A stretch of DNA of 64,000 nt from an uncultured Acetatifactor sp. (lineage in GTDB: Bacteria > Bacillota > Clostridia > Lachnospirales > Lachnospiraceae): positions 73,519 through 137,518 of the forward strand of contig CAJTPN010000001.1 in assembly GCA_910578185.1 (NCBI GenBank). Direction: 5' to 3'. Below, one piece after another: positions 8,375 to 17,291 of this stretch. Below the pieces are notes generated by a model. The model was given only the letters and a program-made list of their open reading frames with translations, was not told the DNA's origin and did not search any database. How positions within the stretch are numbered: the first letter of the stretch is position 1; each line of letters begins with the position of its first letter. The translations under genes were made by a program, and so were the position numbers.

Positions 8375-9646
8375 GTGAGAAGAAAGGCGTTTAGTTTAAA
8401 CCCTGGTCTGTGGATATTGTTATTGTGTCTGATCTGTACGGGCTGCGGGAATACGGAGTTTTTAGATGAAATTCCCAAAGAATATGCGGTGCGCCGGGAA
8501 ATTTCCGGAAAAAGTCAGGGAGGGATTCCGGAGGAGGTTTTGGAGGATACGCCTTGTGAGACAGAGCCGGAGGTGGTATCCTTTCTGATGGAGGAGGCTT
8601 TTCACTTTGCCTTTGACCGCTTGAGTCCGGCGGAGCAGATCTGGTATCGGGATATGGAACGGATATTGGGCAGTTTCGGGACGAAGGCTAGGTTAAGCGA
8701 CGAGGGATTGGAAGCCGGATTGGGAGAGAGCGATATCGACAAAATTTTTCAGTGCGTGTTGTGTGATCATCCGGAACTGTTTTATGTGGAAGGTTATTCT
8801 TACAAAAAATATATTCGGGGAGAACAGGTTCGTTCCATAGAATTTTCCGGGACATATCAAATGGATCCGGAATCCGCGCTGGCACGCCGGGAGGAGATTT
8901 TGACGGAAGCGGAAGTGGTTTTGGATGGTATAGGTAAAGAGGCTTCCGATTATGACAAGGTGAAATATGTCTATGAAACGTTGATATGCAATACGGAATA
9001 TGATCAGAATGTTCCTGACAATCAGAATATTTATTCGGTGTTTGTGCATCATTTATCGGTTTGTCAGGGCTATGCCAAGGCGACACAGTATCTGTTGAAC
9101 AGGCTTGGAGTAGAGTGTACGCTGGTGCAGGGAACGGTGGAATCCGGAGAAGGTCATGCATGGAATCTGGTGAAGATAGATGACAATTATTATTATGTGG
9201 ATACCACATGGGGGGATGTCTCCTACCGGATAGAGGAGGACGCCTCGGAAGACGGAGCAGGGACGATGACTTGGGAGAGTATGCCCCAAATTAATTATGA
9301 TTATTTGAATGTGACCACAGAAGAACTTCTGAAGACACATACCTTGGGTGGAAAGGTCCCTATGCCGGTTTGTACTGCCGTGGATGCAAATTATTATATA
9401 CGGGAAGGAGCATTGTTTACCTCCTGTGACAGGGAACAAATGGCGAAGGTTTTTAGCAGTGCCATTGAGCAAGGCAGACGTTATGTGACGTTAAAGTGTG
9501 CCGATGCTGCCGTTTACGGAGAAGTTCATGCCGCTCTGGTGGGGAGGCAGGAGATATTTGATTATCTGGAGGCTGGCAGCGGCAGCATAGCTTATTCACA
9601 GAATGAAAAGCAGTATGTAATGACATTTTGGGTGACAAAAGAGTAA
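8375..9646 (+). CDS. Transglutaminase-like lipoprotein
   Basis: This exported protein of about 423 residues uses a GTG start eight bases after AAGGGGA. The signal peptide ends in LICTGC-GN, a plausible lipobox. The C-terminal half holds a transglutaminase-core fold with Cys in SVCQGYAKA, His in GEGHAWNLVKI and Asp in YYYVDTTWGD, so the Cys-His-Asp triad is intact. Such proteins are usually surface cysteine proteases or cross-linking enzymes in Clostridia, and the substrate is unknown. It lies four bases from the prfC stop and may share its transcript. Confidence 0.85.
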   Translation: MRRKAFSLNPGLWILLLCLICTGCGNTEFLDEIPKEYAVRREISGKSQGGIPEEVLEDTPCETEPEVVSFLMEEAFHFAFDRLSPAEQIWYRDMERILGSFGTKARLSDEGLEAGLGESDIDKIFQCVLCDHPELFYVEGYSYKKYIRGEQVRSIEFSGTYQMDPESALARREEILTEAEVVLDGIGKEASDYDKVKYVYETLICNTEYDQNVPDNQNIYSVFVHHLSVCQGYAKATQYLLNRLGVECTLVQGTVESGEGHAWNLVKIDDNYYYVDTTWGDVSYRIEEDASEDGAGTMTWESMPQINYDYLNVTTEELLKTHTLGGKVPMPVCTAVDANYYIREGALFTSCDREQMAKVFSSAIEQGRRYVTLKCADAAVYGEVHAALVGRQEIFDYLEAGSGSIAYSQNEKQYVMTFWVTKE

Positions 9647-9661
9647 GTGCTGTGGTATAAT
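9632..9661 (+). promoter_or_regulatory. Sigma-A promoter of the asp23-nusB-recN operon
   Basis: GTGACA at 9632-9637 and an extended -10 TGG-TATAAT (TATAAT at 9656-9661) are separated by 18 bases. The -35 lies within the last codons of the preceding lipoprotein gene. Ten genes follow with short gaps to recN. Confidence 0.6.
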
Positions 9662-9701
9662 ATCTTTTAATATAGCAATACTTTTTTCAGGAGGTGTTTT
9701 G

Positions 9702-10079
9702 ATGGAGAATGAAATGGATAGAAATGATCTGGTACTGGCAGCGGGAGAAGAAATAGGCGTTGTACAGATTGCGGACGATGTGGTGGCTATGATTGCCTCC
9801 CTTGCCACTACTGAGGTGGAAGGCGTAAATGCCATGGTTGGCACGATCACCAACGAGCTTATGAGCAAGGTTGGTGTGAAGAAGCTGACCAAGGGTGTGA
9901 GAGTGGAAGTGAGGGACGGAGAAGTGAGGGTTGATTTGGCGGTGACGATGGAATATGGTTACAATATTCCTGCCACTTGTCAGAAGGTCCAGGCAAAGGT
10001 GAAGGCGGCGATTGAAAATATGACCGGTCTTACCTGCAGTGATGTAAATATCCGTATTGCAGGAGTAAGGGTAAGGTAA
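9702..10079 (+). CDS. Asp23/Gls24 family envelope stress protein
   Basis: This 125-residue protein of the alkaline-shock family (YqhY/AmaP-like) has the recurring pattern VQIADDVVAMIASLATTEVEGV and the C-terminal TGLTCSDVNIRIAGVRV. An AGGAGG lies seven bases before the ATG at 9702, favouring it over the adjacent TTG. In Firmicutes this gene commonly precedes nusB, as here. YqhY in Bacillus is linked to lipid metabolism and envelope homeostasis. The role in this organism is inferred only from that. Confidence 0.9.
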   Translation: MENEMDRNDLVLAAGEEIGVVQIADDVVAMIASLATTEVEGVNAMVGTITNELMSKVGVKKLTKGVRVEVRDGEVRVDLAVTMEYGYNIPATCQKVQAKVKAAIENMTGLTCSDVNIRIAGVRVR

Positions 10080-10086
10080 ACGGATA

Positions 10087-10497
10087 ATGGGACGACATGA
10101 GCTAAGAGAACAGGTTTTCAGGCTGTTATTTCAGGTGGAATTTCATGCATCCGGGGATATGCCAAGGCAGATGAGGCTGTTTTTAGAGGACAATGAAGAG
10201 ATTGACTCGCAGCGTGACGCCGACAGGATTGAAAAGCGGTGCCAGGAAGTCAGGGATAAGATACCGGAGATAGACAGATTAATAGACGGCAATACGGAAG
10301 GCTGGGATACCACCCGTATGGGAAAGGTGGAGCTGGCCGTATTGCGGCTTGCGATCTACGAGATGCGATATGATGACGACATACCGGCAGGGGTGGCGAT
10401 TGACGAGGCGGTAGAGATTGCAAAGACATACGGTCAGGAGAATGCGGGCGGCTTCGTGAACGCTATTTTGGGAAAAATTGTGAAGCTGGGTGATTAA
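10087..10497 (+). CDS. nusB: Transcription antitermination factor NusB
   Basis: This 136-residue all-helical RNA-binding protein participates in rRNA antitermination with NusE/S10. It starts MGRHELREQVFRLLFQVEFH and ends with ETAKTYGQENAGGFVNAILG-like residues (EIAKTYGQENAGGFVNAILG), both hallmarks of the family. It lies seven bases after the Asp23 gene and overlaps the start of xseA, indicating translational coupling. Confidence 0.95.
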   Translation: MGRHELREQVFRLLFQVEFHASGDMPRQMRLFLEDNEEIDSQRDADRIEKRCQEVRDKIPEIDRLIDGNTEGWDTTRMGKVELAVLRLAIYEMRYDDDIPAGVAIDEAVEIAKTYGQENAGGFVNAILGKIVKLGD

Positions 10498-11743
10498 AAT
10501 TCGAAATATATATACGGTAGGACAACTGAATTCTTATATCAGAAATATGTTCACACAGGATTATCTGCTGCAGAGGCTTTTTGTGAAAGGCGAGGTGAGC
10601 AACTGCAAGTATCATTCTTCAGGGCATATTTATTTTACGTTGAAGGATTCCAGGGGGACCATAAGCTGCGTTATGTTTGCAGGCAGCCGTTCGGGCCTCT
10701 CTTTTCGTATGTCCGAGGGACAGCAGGTAATTGTGGGCGGCAATGTGGATGTCTATGAGCGGGACGGAAAATATCAGCTGTATGCAAAACAGATCCTGTT
10801 GGACGGAAACGGGCAGCTCTATGAGAAATACGAGCTTTTAAAACGAGAGCTGGAAGAGGAGGGATTGTTTTCCGGAGAGTATAAGCGGCCTGTACCCAGA
10901 TTTATCAGAACGCTTGGGGTGGTAACTGCGGATACAGGAGCGGCGGTGAGAGATATCATTCAGATCGCCGGGCGGCGCAATCCCTATGTACAGATCGTAT
11001 TGTATCCGGCAATCGTGCAGGGGGAGGCAGCAGTTTCCAGTATTGTGAAAGGTATTCGGGCGTTGGAGAGATTTGGCGTGGACGCAATGATCGTTGGGCG
11101 GGGCGGCGGTTCTATTGAAGATCTGTGGGCTTTTAATGAGCGTGCTGTGGCCCAGGCGGTATTTGACTGTTCCGTGCCGGTGATTTCGGCGGTGGGACAT
11201 GAGACGGATACCACGATTATCGACTTTGTGGCGGATCTGCGGGCGCCTACGCCTTCTGCGGCGGCGGAGCTGGCGGTGGCTGATATCAGAGAGATTTTGG
11301 GAGAATTGGAGGCGTTTCGGAGTGTTTTTGAACGCCTGATGCGTCACAGGCTGGAGGAAGAACGATCCCGGGTCCTCCATATGGAATTACGGCTTAAGGT
11401 AGTCAATCCGTCAGGGCGGATTCGGGAGAAAAAGATGGCGGCGCTTGCGGCGGAAGAACGGCTGCAGGAGAGAATGGAGCGGATATTGGTTCAAAAGCGT
11501 CATGAACTTGCCATCTATATTGAAAAAATGAAAGGCCTATCGCCGTTAGAAAAACTCAATCAGGGATATGCCTATGCGGAAGATGAAAAAGGCAAAAATA
11601 TCAGATCCGTGGAGCAGGTGACAAAAGGGCAGCTCGTCAGCATACGGGTGAAGGACGGCAGGATTGACACGGCGGTTTTGGGTGTAGAGCGGTTGACTGC
11701 GGACGTGCATTATCGTTGGGATCAGGAGAATGAAAATGGGTAA
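10490..11743 (+). CDS. xseA: Exodeoxyribonuclease VII large subunit
   Basis: This 417-residue subunit of the single-strand-specific exonuclease VII has an N-terminal OB-fold (VKGEVSNCKYHSSGHIYFTL), the catalytic central domain with GVVTADTGAAVRDI and IVGRGGGSIEDLW, and the Asp/His motif VGHETDTTIIDFVADLRAPTP. A long helical region and a small C-terminal strand segment follow. The GTG start overlaps the nusB stop. The stop overlaps the xseB start region. Confidence 0.95.
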   Translation: MIKIRNIYTVGQLNSYIRNMFTQDYLLQRLFVKGEVSNCKYHSSGHIYFTLKDSRGTISCVMFAGSRSGLSFRMSEGQQVIVGGNVDVYERDGKYQLYAKQILLDGNGQLYEKYELLKRELEEEGLFSGEYKRPVPRFIRTLGVVTADTGAAVRDIIQIAGRRNPYVQIVLYPAIVQGEAAVSSIVKGIRALERFGVDAMIVGRGGGSIEDLWAFNERAVAQAVFDCSVPVISAVGHETDTTIIDFVADLRAPTPSAAAELAVADIREILGELEAFRSVFERLMRHRLEEERSRVLHMELRLKVVNPSGRIREKKMAALAAEERLQERMERILVQKRHELAIYIEKMKGLSPLEKLNQGYAYAEDEKGKNIRSVEQVTKGQLVSIRVKDGRIDTAVLGVERLTADVHYRWDQENENG

Positions 11744-11972
11744 AGAGAAGACGGAACCTGGTTTGGAGGAGAACTTTGCAAGATTGGAGGCGCTGTTGGA
11801 AGAGCTTGAGAGAGAAGATATCTCCCTGGAAGATGCTTTTCGGACGTACAGCGAAGGAATGAAGGTACTAAAGCAATGCAATGGACAGATTGACAGAGTG
11901 GAAAAAAAGGTGCTTAAGCTTGGCGAGGCGGGGCAGTTGGAGGAATTTGGCGATGGAAGCGGGAATGTTTGA
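11736..11972 (+). CDS. xseB: Exodeoxyribonuclease VII small subunit
   Basis: This protein of about 78 residues starts MGKEKTEPGLEENFARLE. The ATG at 11736 is seven bases from AGGAG, whereas the ATG at 11730 is too close to it. The helical hairpin ALLEELEREDISLEDAF and YSEGMKVLKQCNGQID match XseB, which caps the XseA helices. It overlaps both xseA and the 5' end of ispA in typical clostridial order. Confidence 0.94.
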   Translation: MGKEKTEPGLEENFARLEALLEELEREDISLEDAFRTYSEGMKVLKQCNGQIDRVEKKVLKLGEAGQLEEFGDGSGNV

Positions 11973-12981
11973 CAGGGAATTGGAAGAGAAGACAGCTCGG
12001 ATAGAAAAGGTGCTTGAGGAATTTCTGCCAAAGGAAGAAGGCCATCAAAAAACGGTGTTTGAGGCGATGAATTACAGCCTGACGGCAGGAGGAAAGCGGC
12101 TTCGGCCGCTGCTTATGTGGGAAGTCTATCAAATGTGCGGCGGGGAAGAAGGAAATCTGATTGAGGCTTTTATGGCAGCAATAGAGATGATTCACACCTA
12201 CTCTTTGGTGCATGATGATCTTCCGGCCATGGACAATGACCAATACCGCAGGGGGAAGAGAACTACCTGGAGCGTATATGGGGATGCCATGGGGATTCTG
12301 GCAGGCGACGGACTGCTAAACTATGCTTTTGAAACTGTGCTGCAGGCATTGCGTTGTGAGCATTGTGAGAGCCATGGGGGTTGTGGCGAGGATAGATTTT
12401 GCTGCCAGGGACAGGCGGAAAACTGTCAGGAGAAATGTTCCTGTTGTCAGGGAGAGGGAGAGCAGGCGTTTTCCGACGCAGAGAGACTGGTCAGGATGGA
12501 GCGCGCCATGGAAGCTCTTTTCGTTCTGGCCAGAAAAGCGGGCGTATACGGGATGATCGGCGGACAGGCGGTGGACGTCATGGCAGAGGGACAACGGGGT
12601 ACGGAGGAGGAGCTTTTGTTTATCCATTCCCGTAAGACCGCAGCATTGATACAGGCGGCGATGATGGTGGGAGCAATTCTTGCGGGGGCTTCCAAAGAGC
12701 AGGTGTCAGAGCTTGAAAAATGTGCTTATAATGTGGGAATTGCCTTTCAGATTCAGGATGATATTCTGGATGTGACGGGGGACAGTGCGGAACTTGGCAA
12801 GCCCACGGGCAGCGACGACCGCAATCACAAACAGACCTATGTTGCCCTTAAGGGGCTGGAACAGTCAAAAGCCGATGTGGAGTTGTTGTCGCAGGAGGCG
12901 GTGACAATCCTGGATCACTTTGAGGGCGGACATGAATTCCTGAAAGCGCTGATTTTGAATTTGATCCACAGGAAGGCTTGA
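11953..12981 (+). CDS. ispA: Polyprenyl (farnesyl/geranylgeranyl) diphosphate synthase with Cys-rich insertion
   Basis: This class I trans-prenyltransferase of about 342 residues condenses isopentenyl diphosphate with allylic diphosphates. Both Asp-rich motifs are intact: HDDLPAMDND and QDDILDVTGD, followed by GKPTGSD. The start at 11953 has GGAGGA nine bases upstream. An alternative ATG lies at 11965. It is longer than the usual 290-300 residues because about 42 residues with nine cysteines (nucleotides about 12353-12477) interrupt the helix region between GDGLLNYAFE and the conserved GGQAVDV segment. Catalytic elements flank the insertion. It lies next to dxs, as expected for isoprenoid supply. 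Confidence 0.93.
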   Translation: MEAGMFDRELEEKTARIEKVLEEFLPKEEGHQKTVFEAMNYSLTAGGKRLRPLLMWEVYQMCGGEEGNLIEAFMAAIEMIHTYSLVHDDLPAMDNDQYRRGKRTTWSVYGDAMGILAGDGLLNYAFETVLQALRCEHCESHGGCGEDRFCCQGQAENCQEKCSCCQGEGEQAFSDAERLVRMERAMEALFVLARKAGVYGMIGGQAVDVMAEGQRGTEEELLFIHSRKTAALIQAAMMVGAILAGASKEQVSELEKCAYNVGIAFQIQDDILDVTGDSAELGKPTGSDDRNHKQTYVALKGLEQSKADVELLSQEAVTILDHFEGGHEFLKALILNLIHRKA

Positions 12982-13006
12982 TTGAGCGGAAGGGGATGGG
13001 CAGGAT

Positions 13007-14878
13007 ATGCTGTTGGAAGAGATTGGACAGGCAAACGATATTAAGAAGATTAAAAAAGAGGATTTAAACCTTTTAGCGCAGGAAATAAGGGATTTCCTGA
13101 TAAAGACGATAAGTGTGACCGGCGGACATTTGGGGTCAAACCTGGGGGTGGTGGAGCTGACAATGGCGCTTCATCTTGCTCTGAATCTGCCGGAAGACAA
13201 AATTATCTGGGATGTTGGTCATCAGTCTTATACACATAAAATTCTGACAGGGCGCAGGTGCGACTTTGATTCTCTGCGTCAGTTTCACGGCTTAAGCGGT
13301 TTCCCCAAACGAAAAGAAAGCGATTGTGATGTCTTTGACACAGGACACAGCTCCACCTCTATTTCCGCAGGGGTAGGGCTTGTTAAGGCCAGGGAAATTA
13401 TGGGGGGAAAGAATACTGTCGTATCCGTGATCGGAGACGGCTCTCTCACCGGAGGTATGGCCTATGAAGCGCTGAATAACGCGGCCAAACTGGGATCAAA
13501 CTTTATAATTATTTTAAATGACAATAATATGTCCATATCCGAAAACGTGGGTGGAGTATCCAAATATCTGAACAATATCCGAACCGCCACCGGATATCTG
13601 GATTTGAAAAAAGGAATATATAATGCACTTTTGGGAACCAGGCGGGGGGATAGTGCCATCAACAAGATCCGCAAAGCCAAAAGCAGCTTTAAACAGCTGG
13701 TGATTCCCGGGATGCTTTTTGAGGACATGGGTATTACGTATCTGGGACCTGTGGACGGACACGATATCGGGGACATGGTGTCCGTGATCAGCGATGCCAA
13801 GCGTGTGGAGGGGCCGGTTTTGATTCATGTGCTGACCCAGAAGGGCAAGGGGTATCAGCCTGCAGAACGGCATCCTGCCAGATTCCACGGCGCGGAACCC
13901 TTTGATATTGATACGGGAATTCCTTCGCATCCCAGGACAGTGGCTAATTATACAGATATTTTTTCTACCGTGATGTGTAAGCTGGGGCAAAGGGACGAAA
14001 AAATCGTGGCGATTACGGCGGCCATGCCGGACGGCACGGGATTGAAACGATTCCGCAATATGTATCCGGAACGCTTCTTTGATGTGGGGATTGCGGAAGA
14101 ACATGCGGTAACTTTTGCCGCCGGACTGGCAGTAGGGGGATTAAAGCCCATTGTTGCGGTATATTCCTCTTTTTTGCAGCGGGCGTATGATCAGATTTTA
14201 CATGACGTATGCATTCAAAATCTGCCTGTGGTATTTGCCATAGACAGAGCGGGATTGGTTGGCAGCGATGGGGAGACTCATCAGGGGATCTTTGACTTTA
14301 CATACCTGACAGGGATTCCAAATATGCATGTCTGTGCGCCTAAGAATAAATGGGAGCTGTCCGATATGATGAAGTTTGCGGTGGGACTTGGCGCGCCCAT
14401 TGCAGTGCGCTATCCCCGGGGAACGGCTTACGAGGGGTTGAAGGAGTATCGGGAGCCTGTGGAACTGGGCAGGGCGGAATGGATTTATCGTGAGAGGGAA
14501 ATCGCGTTGTTTGCGGTGGGCAGTATGGTAAAGACAGCAGAGTATGTAAGGGATATATTGAAGGGAAAAGGACATTTTGTCAGTCTCGTCAATGCCAGAT
14601 TTGTGAAACCCATTGACGAGGAGGCCGTAAAAACGGCATGCGAGAGACATAAGTTGATTGTCACCATGGAAGAAAACGTGGCGTGCGGCGGGTACGGAGA
14701 GAAGGTTCTGGATTATATGAACAGGGAAGGTTTGAGAAAGTCCTGCCTGAATATCTGTATTCCGGATGCCTATGTGGAACATGGCAATGTGGAGCTTTTG
14801 AAACGGGAAATCGGCATAGACGCGGAGAGTATCGCAAAGCGCATTGAGGTGGTTCTGGAGGAGATGGAATCAAAATAG
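13007..14878 (+). CDS. dxs: 1-deoxy-D-xylulose-5-phosphate synthase
   Basis: This 623-residue thiamine-diphosphate enzyme catalyses the first step of the MEP isoprenoid pathway (pyruvate plus glyceraldehyde-3-phosphate). Motifs include the N-terminal GGHLGSNLGVVELT, the ThDP/Mg site GDGSLTGGMAYEAL with NDNNMSIS, the central GIAEEHAVTFAAGLA and the C-terminal DRAGLVGSDGETHQG. Length is normal. It follows ispA by 25 bases and is in one operon with it. Confidence 0.97.
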   Translation: MLLEEIGQANDIKKIKKEDLNLLAQEIRDFLIKTISVTGGHLGSNLGVVELTMALHLALNLPEDKIIWDVGHQSYTHKILTGRRCDFDSLRQFHGLSGFPKRKESDCDVFDTGHSSTSISAGVGLVKAREIMGGKNTVVSVIGDGSLTGGMAYEALNNAAKLGSNFIIILNDNNMSISENVGGVSKYLNNIRTATGYLDLKKGIYNALLGTRRGDSAINKIRKAKSSFKQLVIPGMLFEDMGITYLGPVDGHDIGDMVSVISDAKRVEGPVLIHVLTQKGKGYQPAERHPARFHGAEPFDIDTGIPSHPRTVANYTDIFSTVMCKLGQRDEKIVAITAAMPDGTGLKRFRNMYPERFFDVGIAEEHAVTFAAGLAVGGLKPIVAVYSSFLQRAYDQILHDVCIQNLPVVFAIDRAGLVGSDGETHQGIFDFTYLTGIPNMHVCAPKNKWELSDMMKFAVGLGAPIAVRYPRGTAYEGLKEYREPVELGRAEWIYREREIALFAVGSMVKTAEYVRDILKGKGHFVSLVNARFVKPIDEEAVKTACERHKLIVTMEENVACGGYGEKVLDYMNREGLRKSCLNICIPDAYVEHGNVELLKREIGIDAESIAKRIEVVLEEMESK

Positions 14879-14950
14879 AGTACATGTTCTGAGAAATGGA
14901 ATAAAGATGGGACTTTGACTTGGCGCCGCCGATGTGGGAGAGGTGAATAT

Positions 14951-15844
14951 ATGAGAGAACGGCTGGACGTTATTCTGGTGGGGCAGGGATATGCGCTGTC
15001 CCGGGAAAAGGCCAAGGAAATGATTCGTTCGGGAAACGTCCATGTGAACGGACGAAAAGAGACCAAAGCGGGAGCTTTTTACGAGGCGGATCAAATACAA
15101 ATAGAAGTGCGTGAGAAGGCGTCTGCGTATGTGAGCCGGGGAGGATTGAAGCTGGAAAGGGCAGTGGAGGTGTGGAAGCTGACTTTTCAGGGAATGGTTT
15201 GTATGGATGTGGGCGCTTCCACAGGCGGTTTTACGGACTGTATGCTGCAAAACGGAGCTGGTAAAGTGTACGCCGTGGACGTTGGGCACGGTCAGCTGGC
15301 ACAAAAGCTGTTGGAGGATTCCAGAGTAGTGAATAAGGAGCAGACAAATTTCAGATATGTTGTGTGGGAGGATATAGGAGAAAAGCTTGACTTTATCGGC
15401 GCGGATGTGGCGTTTATCTCCCTGACAAAAATATTGATTCCTGCCCGGAAGCTGCTGAAAGCGGGAGGGCGGATGGTATGTCTGATTAAGCCGCAGTTTG
15501 AGGCAGGTAAGGGTAAGGTGGGGAAAAAGGGCGTGGTCAGAGAGGTAGGGATCCATAGAGAGGTGATCTCAAAGATTGTGGACTTTGCGGATATGATCGG
15601 CTTTCACGTCTGTGCGCTGGAGGAATCTCCAATTCTTGGGCCGGAGGGAAACAGGGAATATCTGCTGCTTTTAAAAGTGCCGGAAGAACATGGGAAAGCC
15701 TTTGACATGTTGACCGAAGAGGCTGCGGAGAAGGCATTGGCACAGCTCATGGGGGAGAAAAGAGGGCTTTCTTGTACGAGTATATGGGAGCAGATCATCA
15801 ACAGGGTTACGGTACGACCCAGGAAAGCGTCTGCGGAGATGTAA
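14951..15844 (+). CDS. tlyA: TlyA family rRNA (cytidine-2'-O)-methyltransferase
   Basis: This protein of about 297 residues has an N-terminal S4 RNA-binding domain (RLDVILVGQGYALSREKAKE) and an FtsJ-like methyltransferase domain with the SAM site DVGASTGGFTD and the Lys in CLIKPQFEAG. The ATG at 14951 follows GAGAGGTG and matches the family start, although the frame is open to 14915. TlyA proteins methylate 16S/23S rRNA in some bacteria, and activity here is inferred. Placement between dxs and nadK is conserved in Clostridia. Confidence 0.92.
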   Translation: MRERLDVILVGQGYALSREKAKEMIRSGNVHVNGRKETKAGAFYEADQIQIEVREKASAYVSRGGLKLERAVEVWKLTFQGMVCMDVGASTGGFTDCMLQNGAGKVYAVDVGHGQLAQKLLEDSRVVNKEQTNFRYVVWEDIGEKLDFIGADVAFISLTKILIPARKLLKAGGRMVCLIKPQFEAGKGKVGKKGVVREVGIHREVISKIVDFADMIGFHVCALEESPILGPEGNREYLLLLKVPEEHGKAFDMLTEEAAEKALAQLMGEKRGLSCTSIWEQIINRVTVRPRKASAEM

Positions 15845-15886
15845 AATAAACGGGAAGGCAATAGGGAAAGGGTATTGGTGGGGGAT

Positions 15887-16756
15887 ATGAAACATTTTTT
15901 GATTTATACAAATCGGCATAAGGACAGAAATCTTGCAACAACAAACCGCATCCGCAGTTATCTGGAATTGAAGGGGCAGCGGGTCACGATTAAGGCAGAT
16001 GGGGATGACTGGAAAGAGAAGAGTACGGCGGATACGGATGAGATTCCAACGGATGTCCCTCAGGATGCGGATTGTATGATTGTATTGGGAGGGGACGGTA
16101 CTGTTTTGCAGGCGGCCAGAGAGACAAAACGACTGCATATCCCCATAATCGGTGTGAATCTGGGGACGCTTGGATATATGACGGAAATCGAGCCTACAGC
16201 ATTGGAGGATTCGCTGGAGCGGCTGATTGCGGGGGACTACATACAGGAAAGCAGGATGATGTTGAATGGTAAGGCTTTTCTAGTGGACGGAGACACGCCG
16301 GAGGGCTGGGCGCTGAACGATATTGTCATTTCCAGGAGCGGATCCTTGCAGATTATTAAGTTTGATATCTATGTTAACGGACAGTTCCTGAACGCCTATA
16401 ATGCGGATGGTATGATCGTCACCACGCCAACCGGCTCTACGGGGTATAATCTGTCGGCGGGAGGGCCGTTGATAGAGCCACGGGCGCAGCTGATTACGCT
16501 GACCCCTATCTGTCCCCATTCCCTGAATCAGAGAAGTATAATTCTTTCTTCGGAGGATGTGATAGAGATAGAGATACCGGCGTACAGAGGAAACAGGATA
16601 CAGACGGTGGAGGCAAATTTTGACGGAAGCCATGTGATTCCTCTTAGGACAGGGGACATGATACGTATTGTGAAATCGGAAAAAAGTACGGAGTTTATCA
16701 AGCTCAATCAAGTCAGCTTCCTGGAAGTGCTGCATAAAAAAATGAAGGAAGTCTGA
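15887..16756 (+). CDS. nadK: NAD kinase
   Basis: This enzyme of about 289 residues makes NADP+ from NAD+ and ATP (or polyphosphate). The signature VLGGDGTVLQAAR, then GVNLGTLGYMTEIE and TTPTGSTGYNLSAGGPL, are all present. The ATG at 15887 (MKHFLIYTN) is preferred to the upstream TTG at 15875. It is cotranscribed with tlyA and argR. Confidence 0.95.
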   Translation: MKHFLIYTNRHKDRNLATTNRIRSYLELKGQRVTIKADGDDWKEKSTADTDEIPTDVPQDADCMIVLGGDGTVLQAARETKRLHIPIIGVNLGTLGYMTEIEPTALEDSLERLIAGDYIQESRMMLNGKAFLVDGDTPEGWALNDIVISRSGSLQIIKFDIYVNGQFLNAYNADGMIVTTPTGSTGYNLSAGGPLIEPRAQLITLTPICPHSLNQRSIILSSEDVIEIEIPAYRGNRIQTVEANFDGSHVIPLRTGDMIRIVKSEKSTEFIKLNQVSFLEVLHKKMKEV

Positions 16757-16797
16757 TGCTTGGAAGGTGAGCTTTGCAATGTGCTGCGGGGGTTTTG

Positions 16798-17247
16798 ATG
16801 AAAAAGAACAGACAGGGTAAAATTATTGAGATCATTCAGAAATATGATGTGGAAACCCAGGAGGAACTGGCTGGCCTGCTGCAGCAGGAGGGATTTCACG
16901 CGACCCAGGCAACGGTTTCCAGGGATATCAGGGAATTGAAGCTGTTTAAGGCGCCGGGGGCAAACGGCGGACAGAAATATGTAATTCTTGGACAGGGGGA
17001 AGAAGTCCCCGGAAATCGGTACGGACGTGTGCTGCAGGAGGCATTTAAATCGGTGCAGGCGGCACAGAATATCCTGGTGATTAAGACGGTGCCGGGTATG
17101 GCGATGGCCGCAGCCGCAGCGCTGGATGCCATGGAATTGCCAGAAGTGGTGGGATGTATCGCAGGGGATGATACAATTTTTGCTGCGGTACGTTCGGCGG
17201 AGGAAGCGGAGAGATTGGCGGTAAAAATACAAAAAACGGTAAACTAG
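16798..17247 (+). CDS. argR: Arginine repressor ArgR/AhrC
   Basis: This regulator of about 149 residues has an N-terminal winged helix (FHATQATVSRDIRELKL) and a C-terminal arginine-binding, hexamerisation domain ending with CIAGDDTIFAAVRS, where the GDDT motif contacts arginine. The ATG at 16798 (MKKNRQGKI) is chosen over the TTG at 16774. It lies between nadK and recN, a conserved clostridial arrangement. No arginine genes lie nearby. Confidence 0.95.
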   Translation: MKKNRQGKIIEIIQKYDVETQEELAGLLQQEGFHATQATVSRDIRELKLFKAPGANGGQKYVILGQGEEVPGNRYGRVLQEAFKSVQAAQNILVIKTVPGMAMAAAAALDAMELPEVVGCIAGDDTIFAAVRSAEEAERLAVKIQKTVN

Positions 17248-17291
17248 GCGGAAGCAAATGCTGAATAGCCGAGGCCAAAGGAGAGAAAGAT

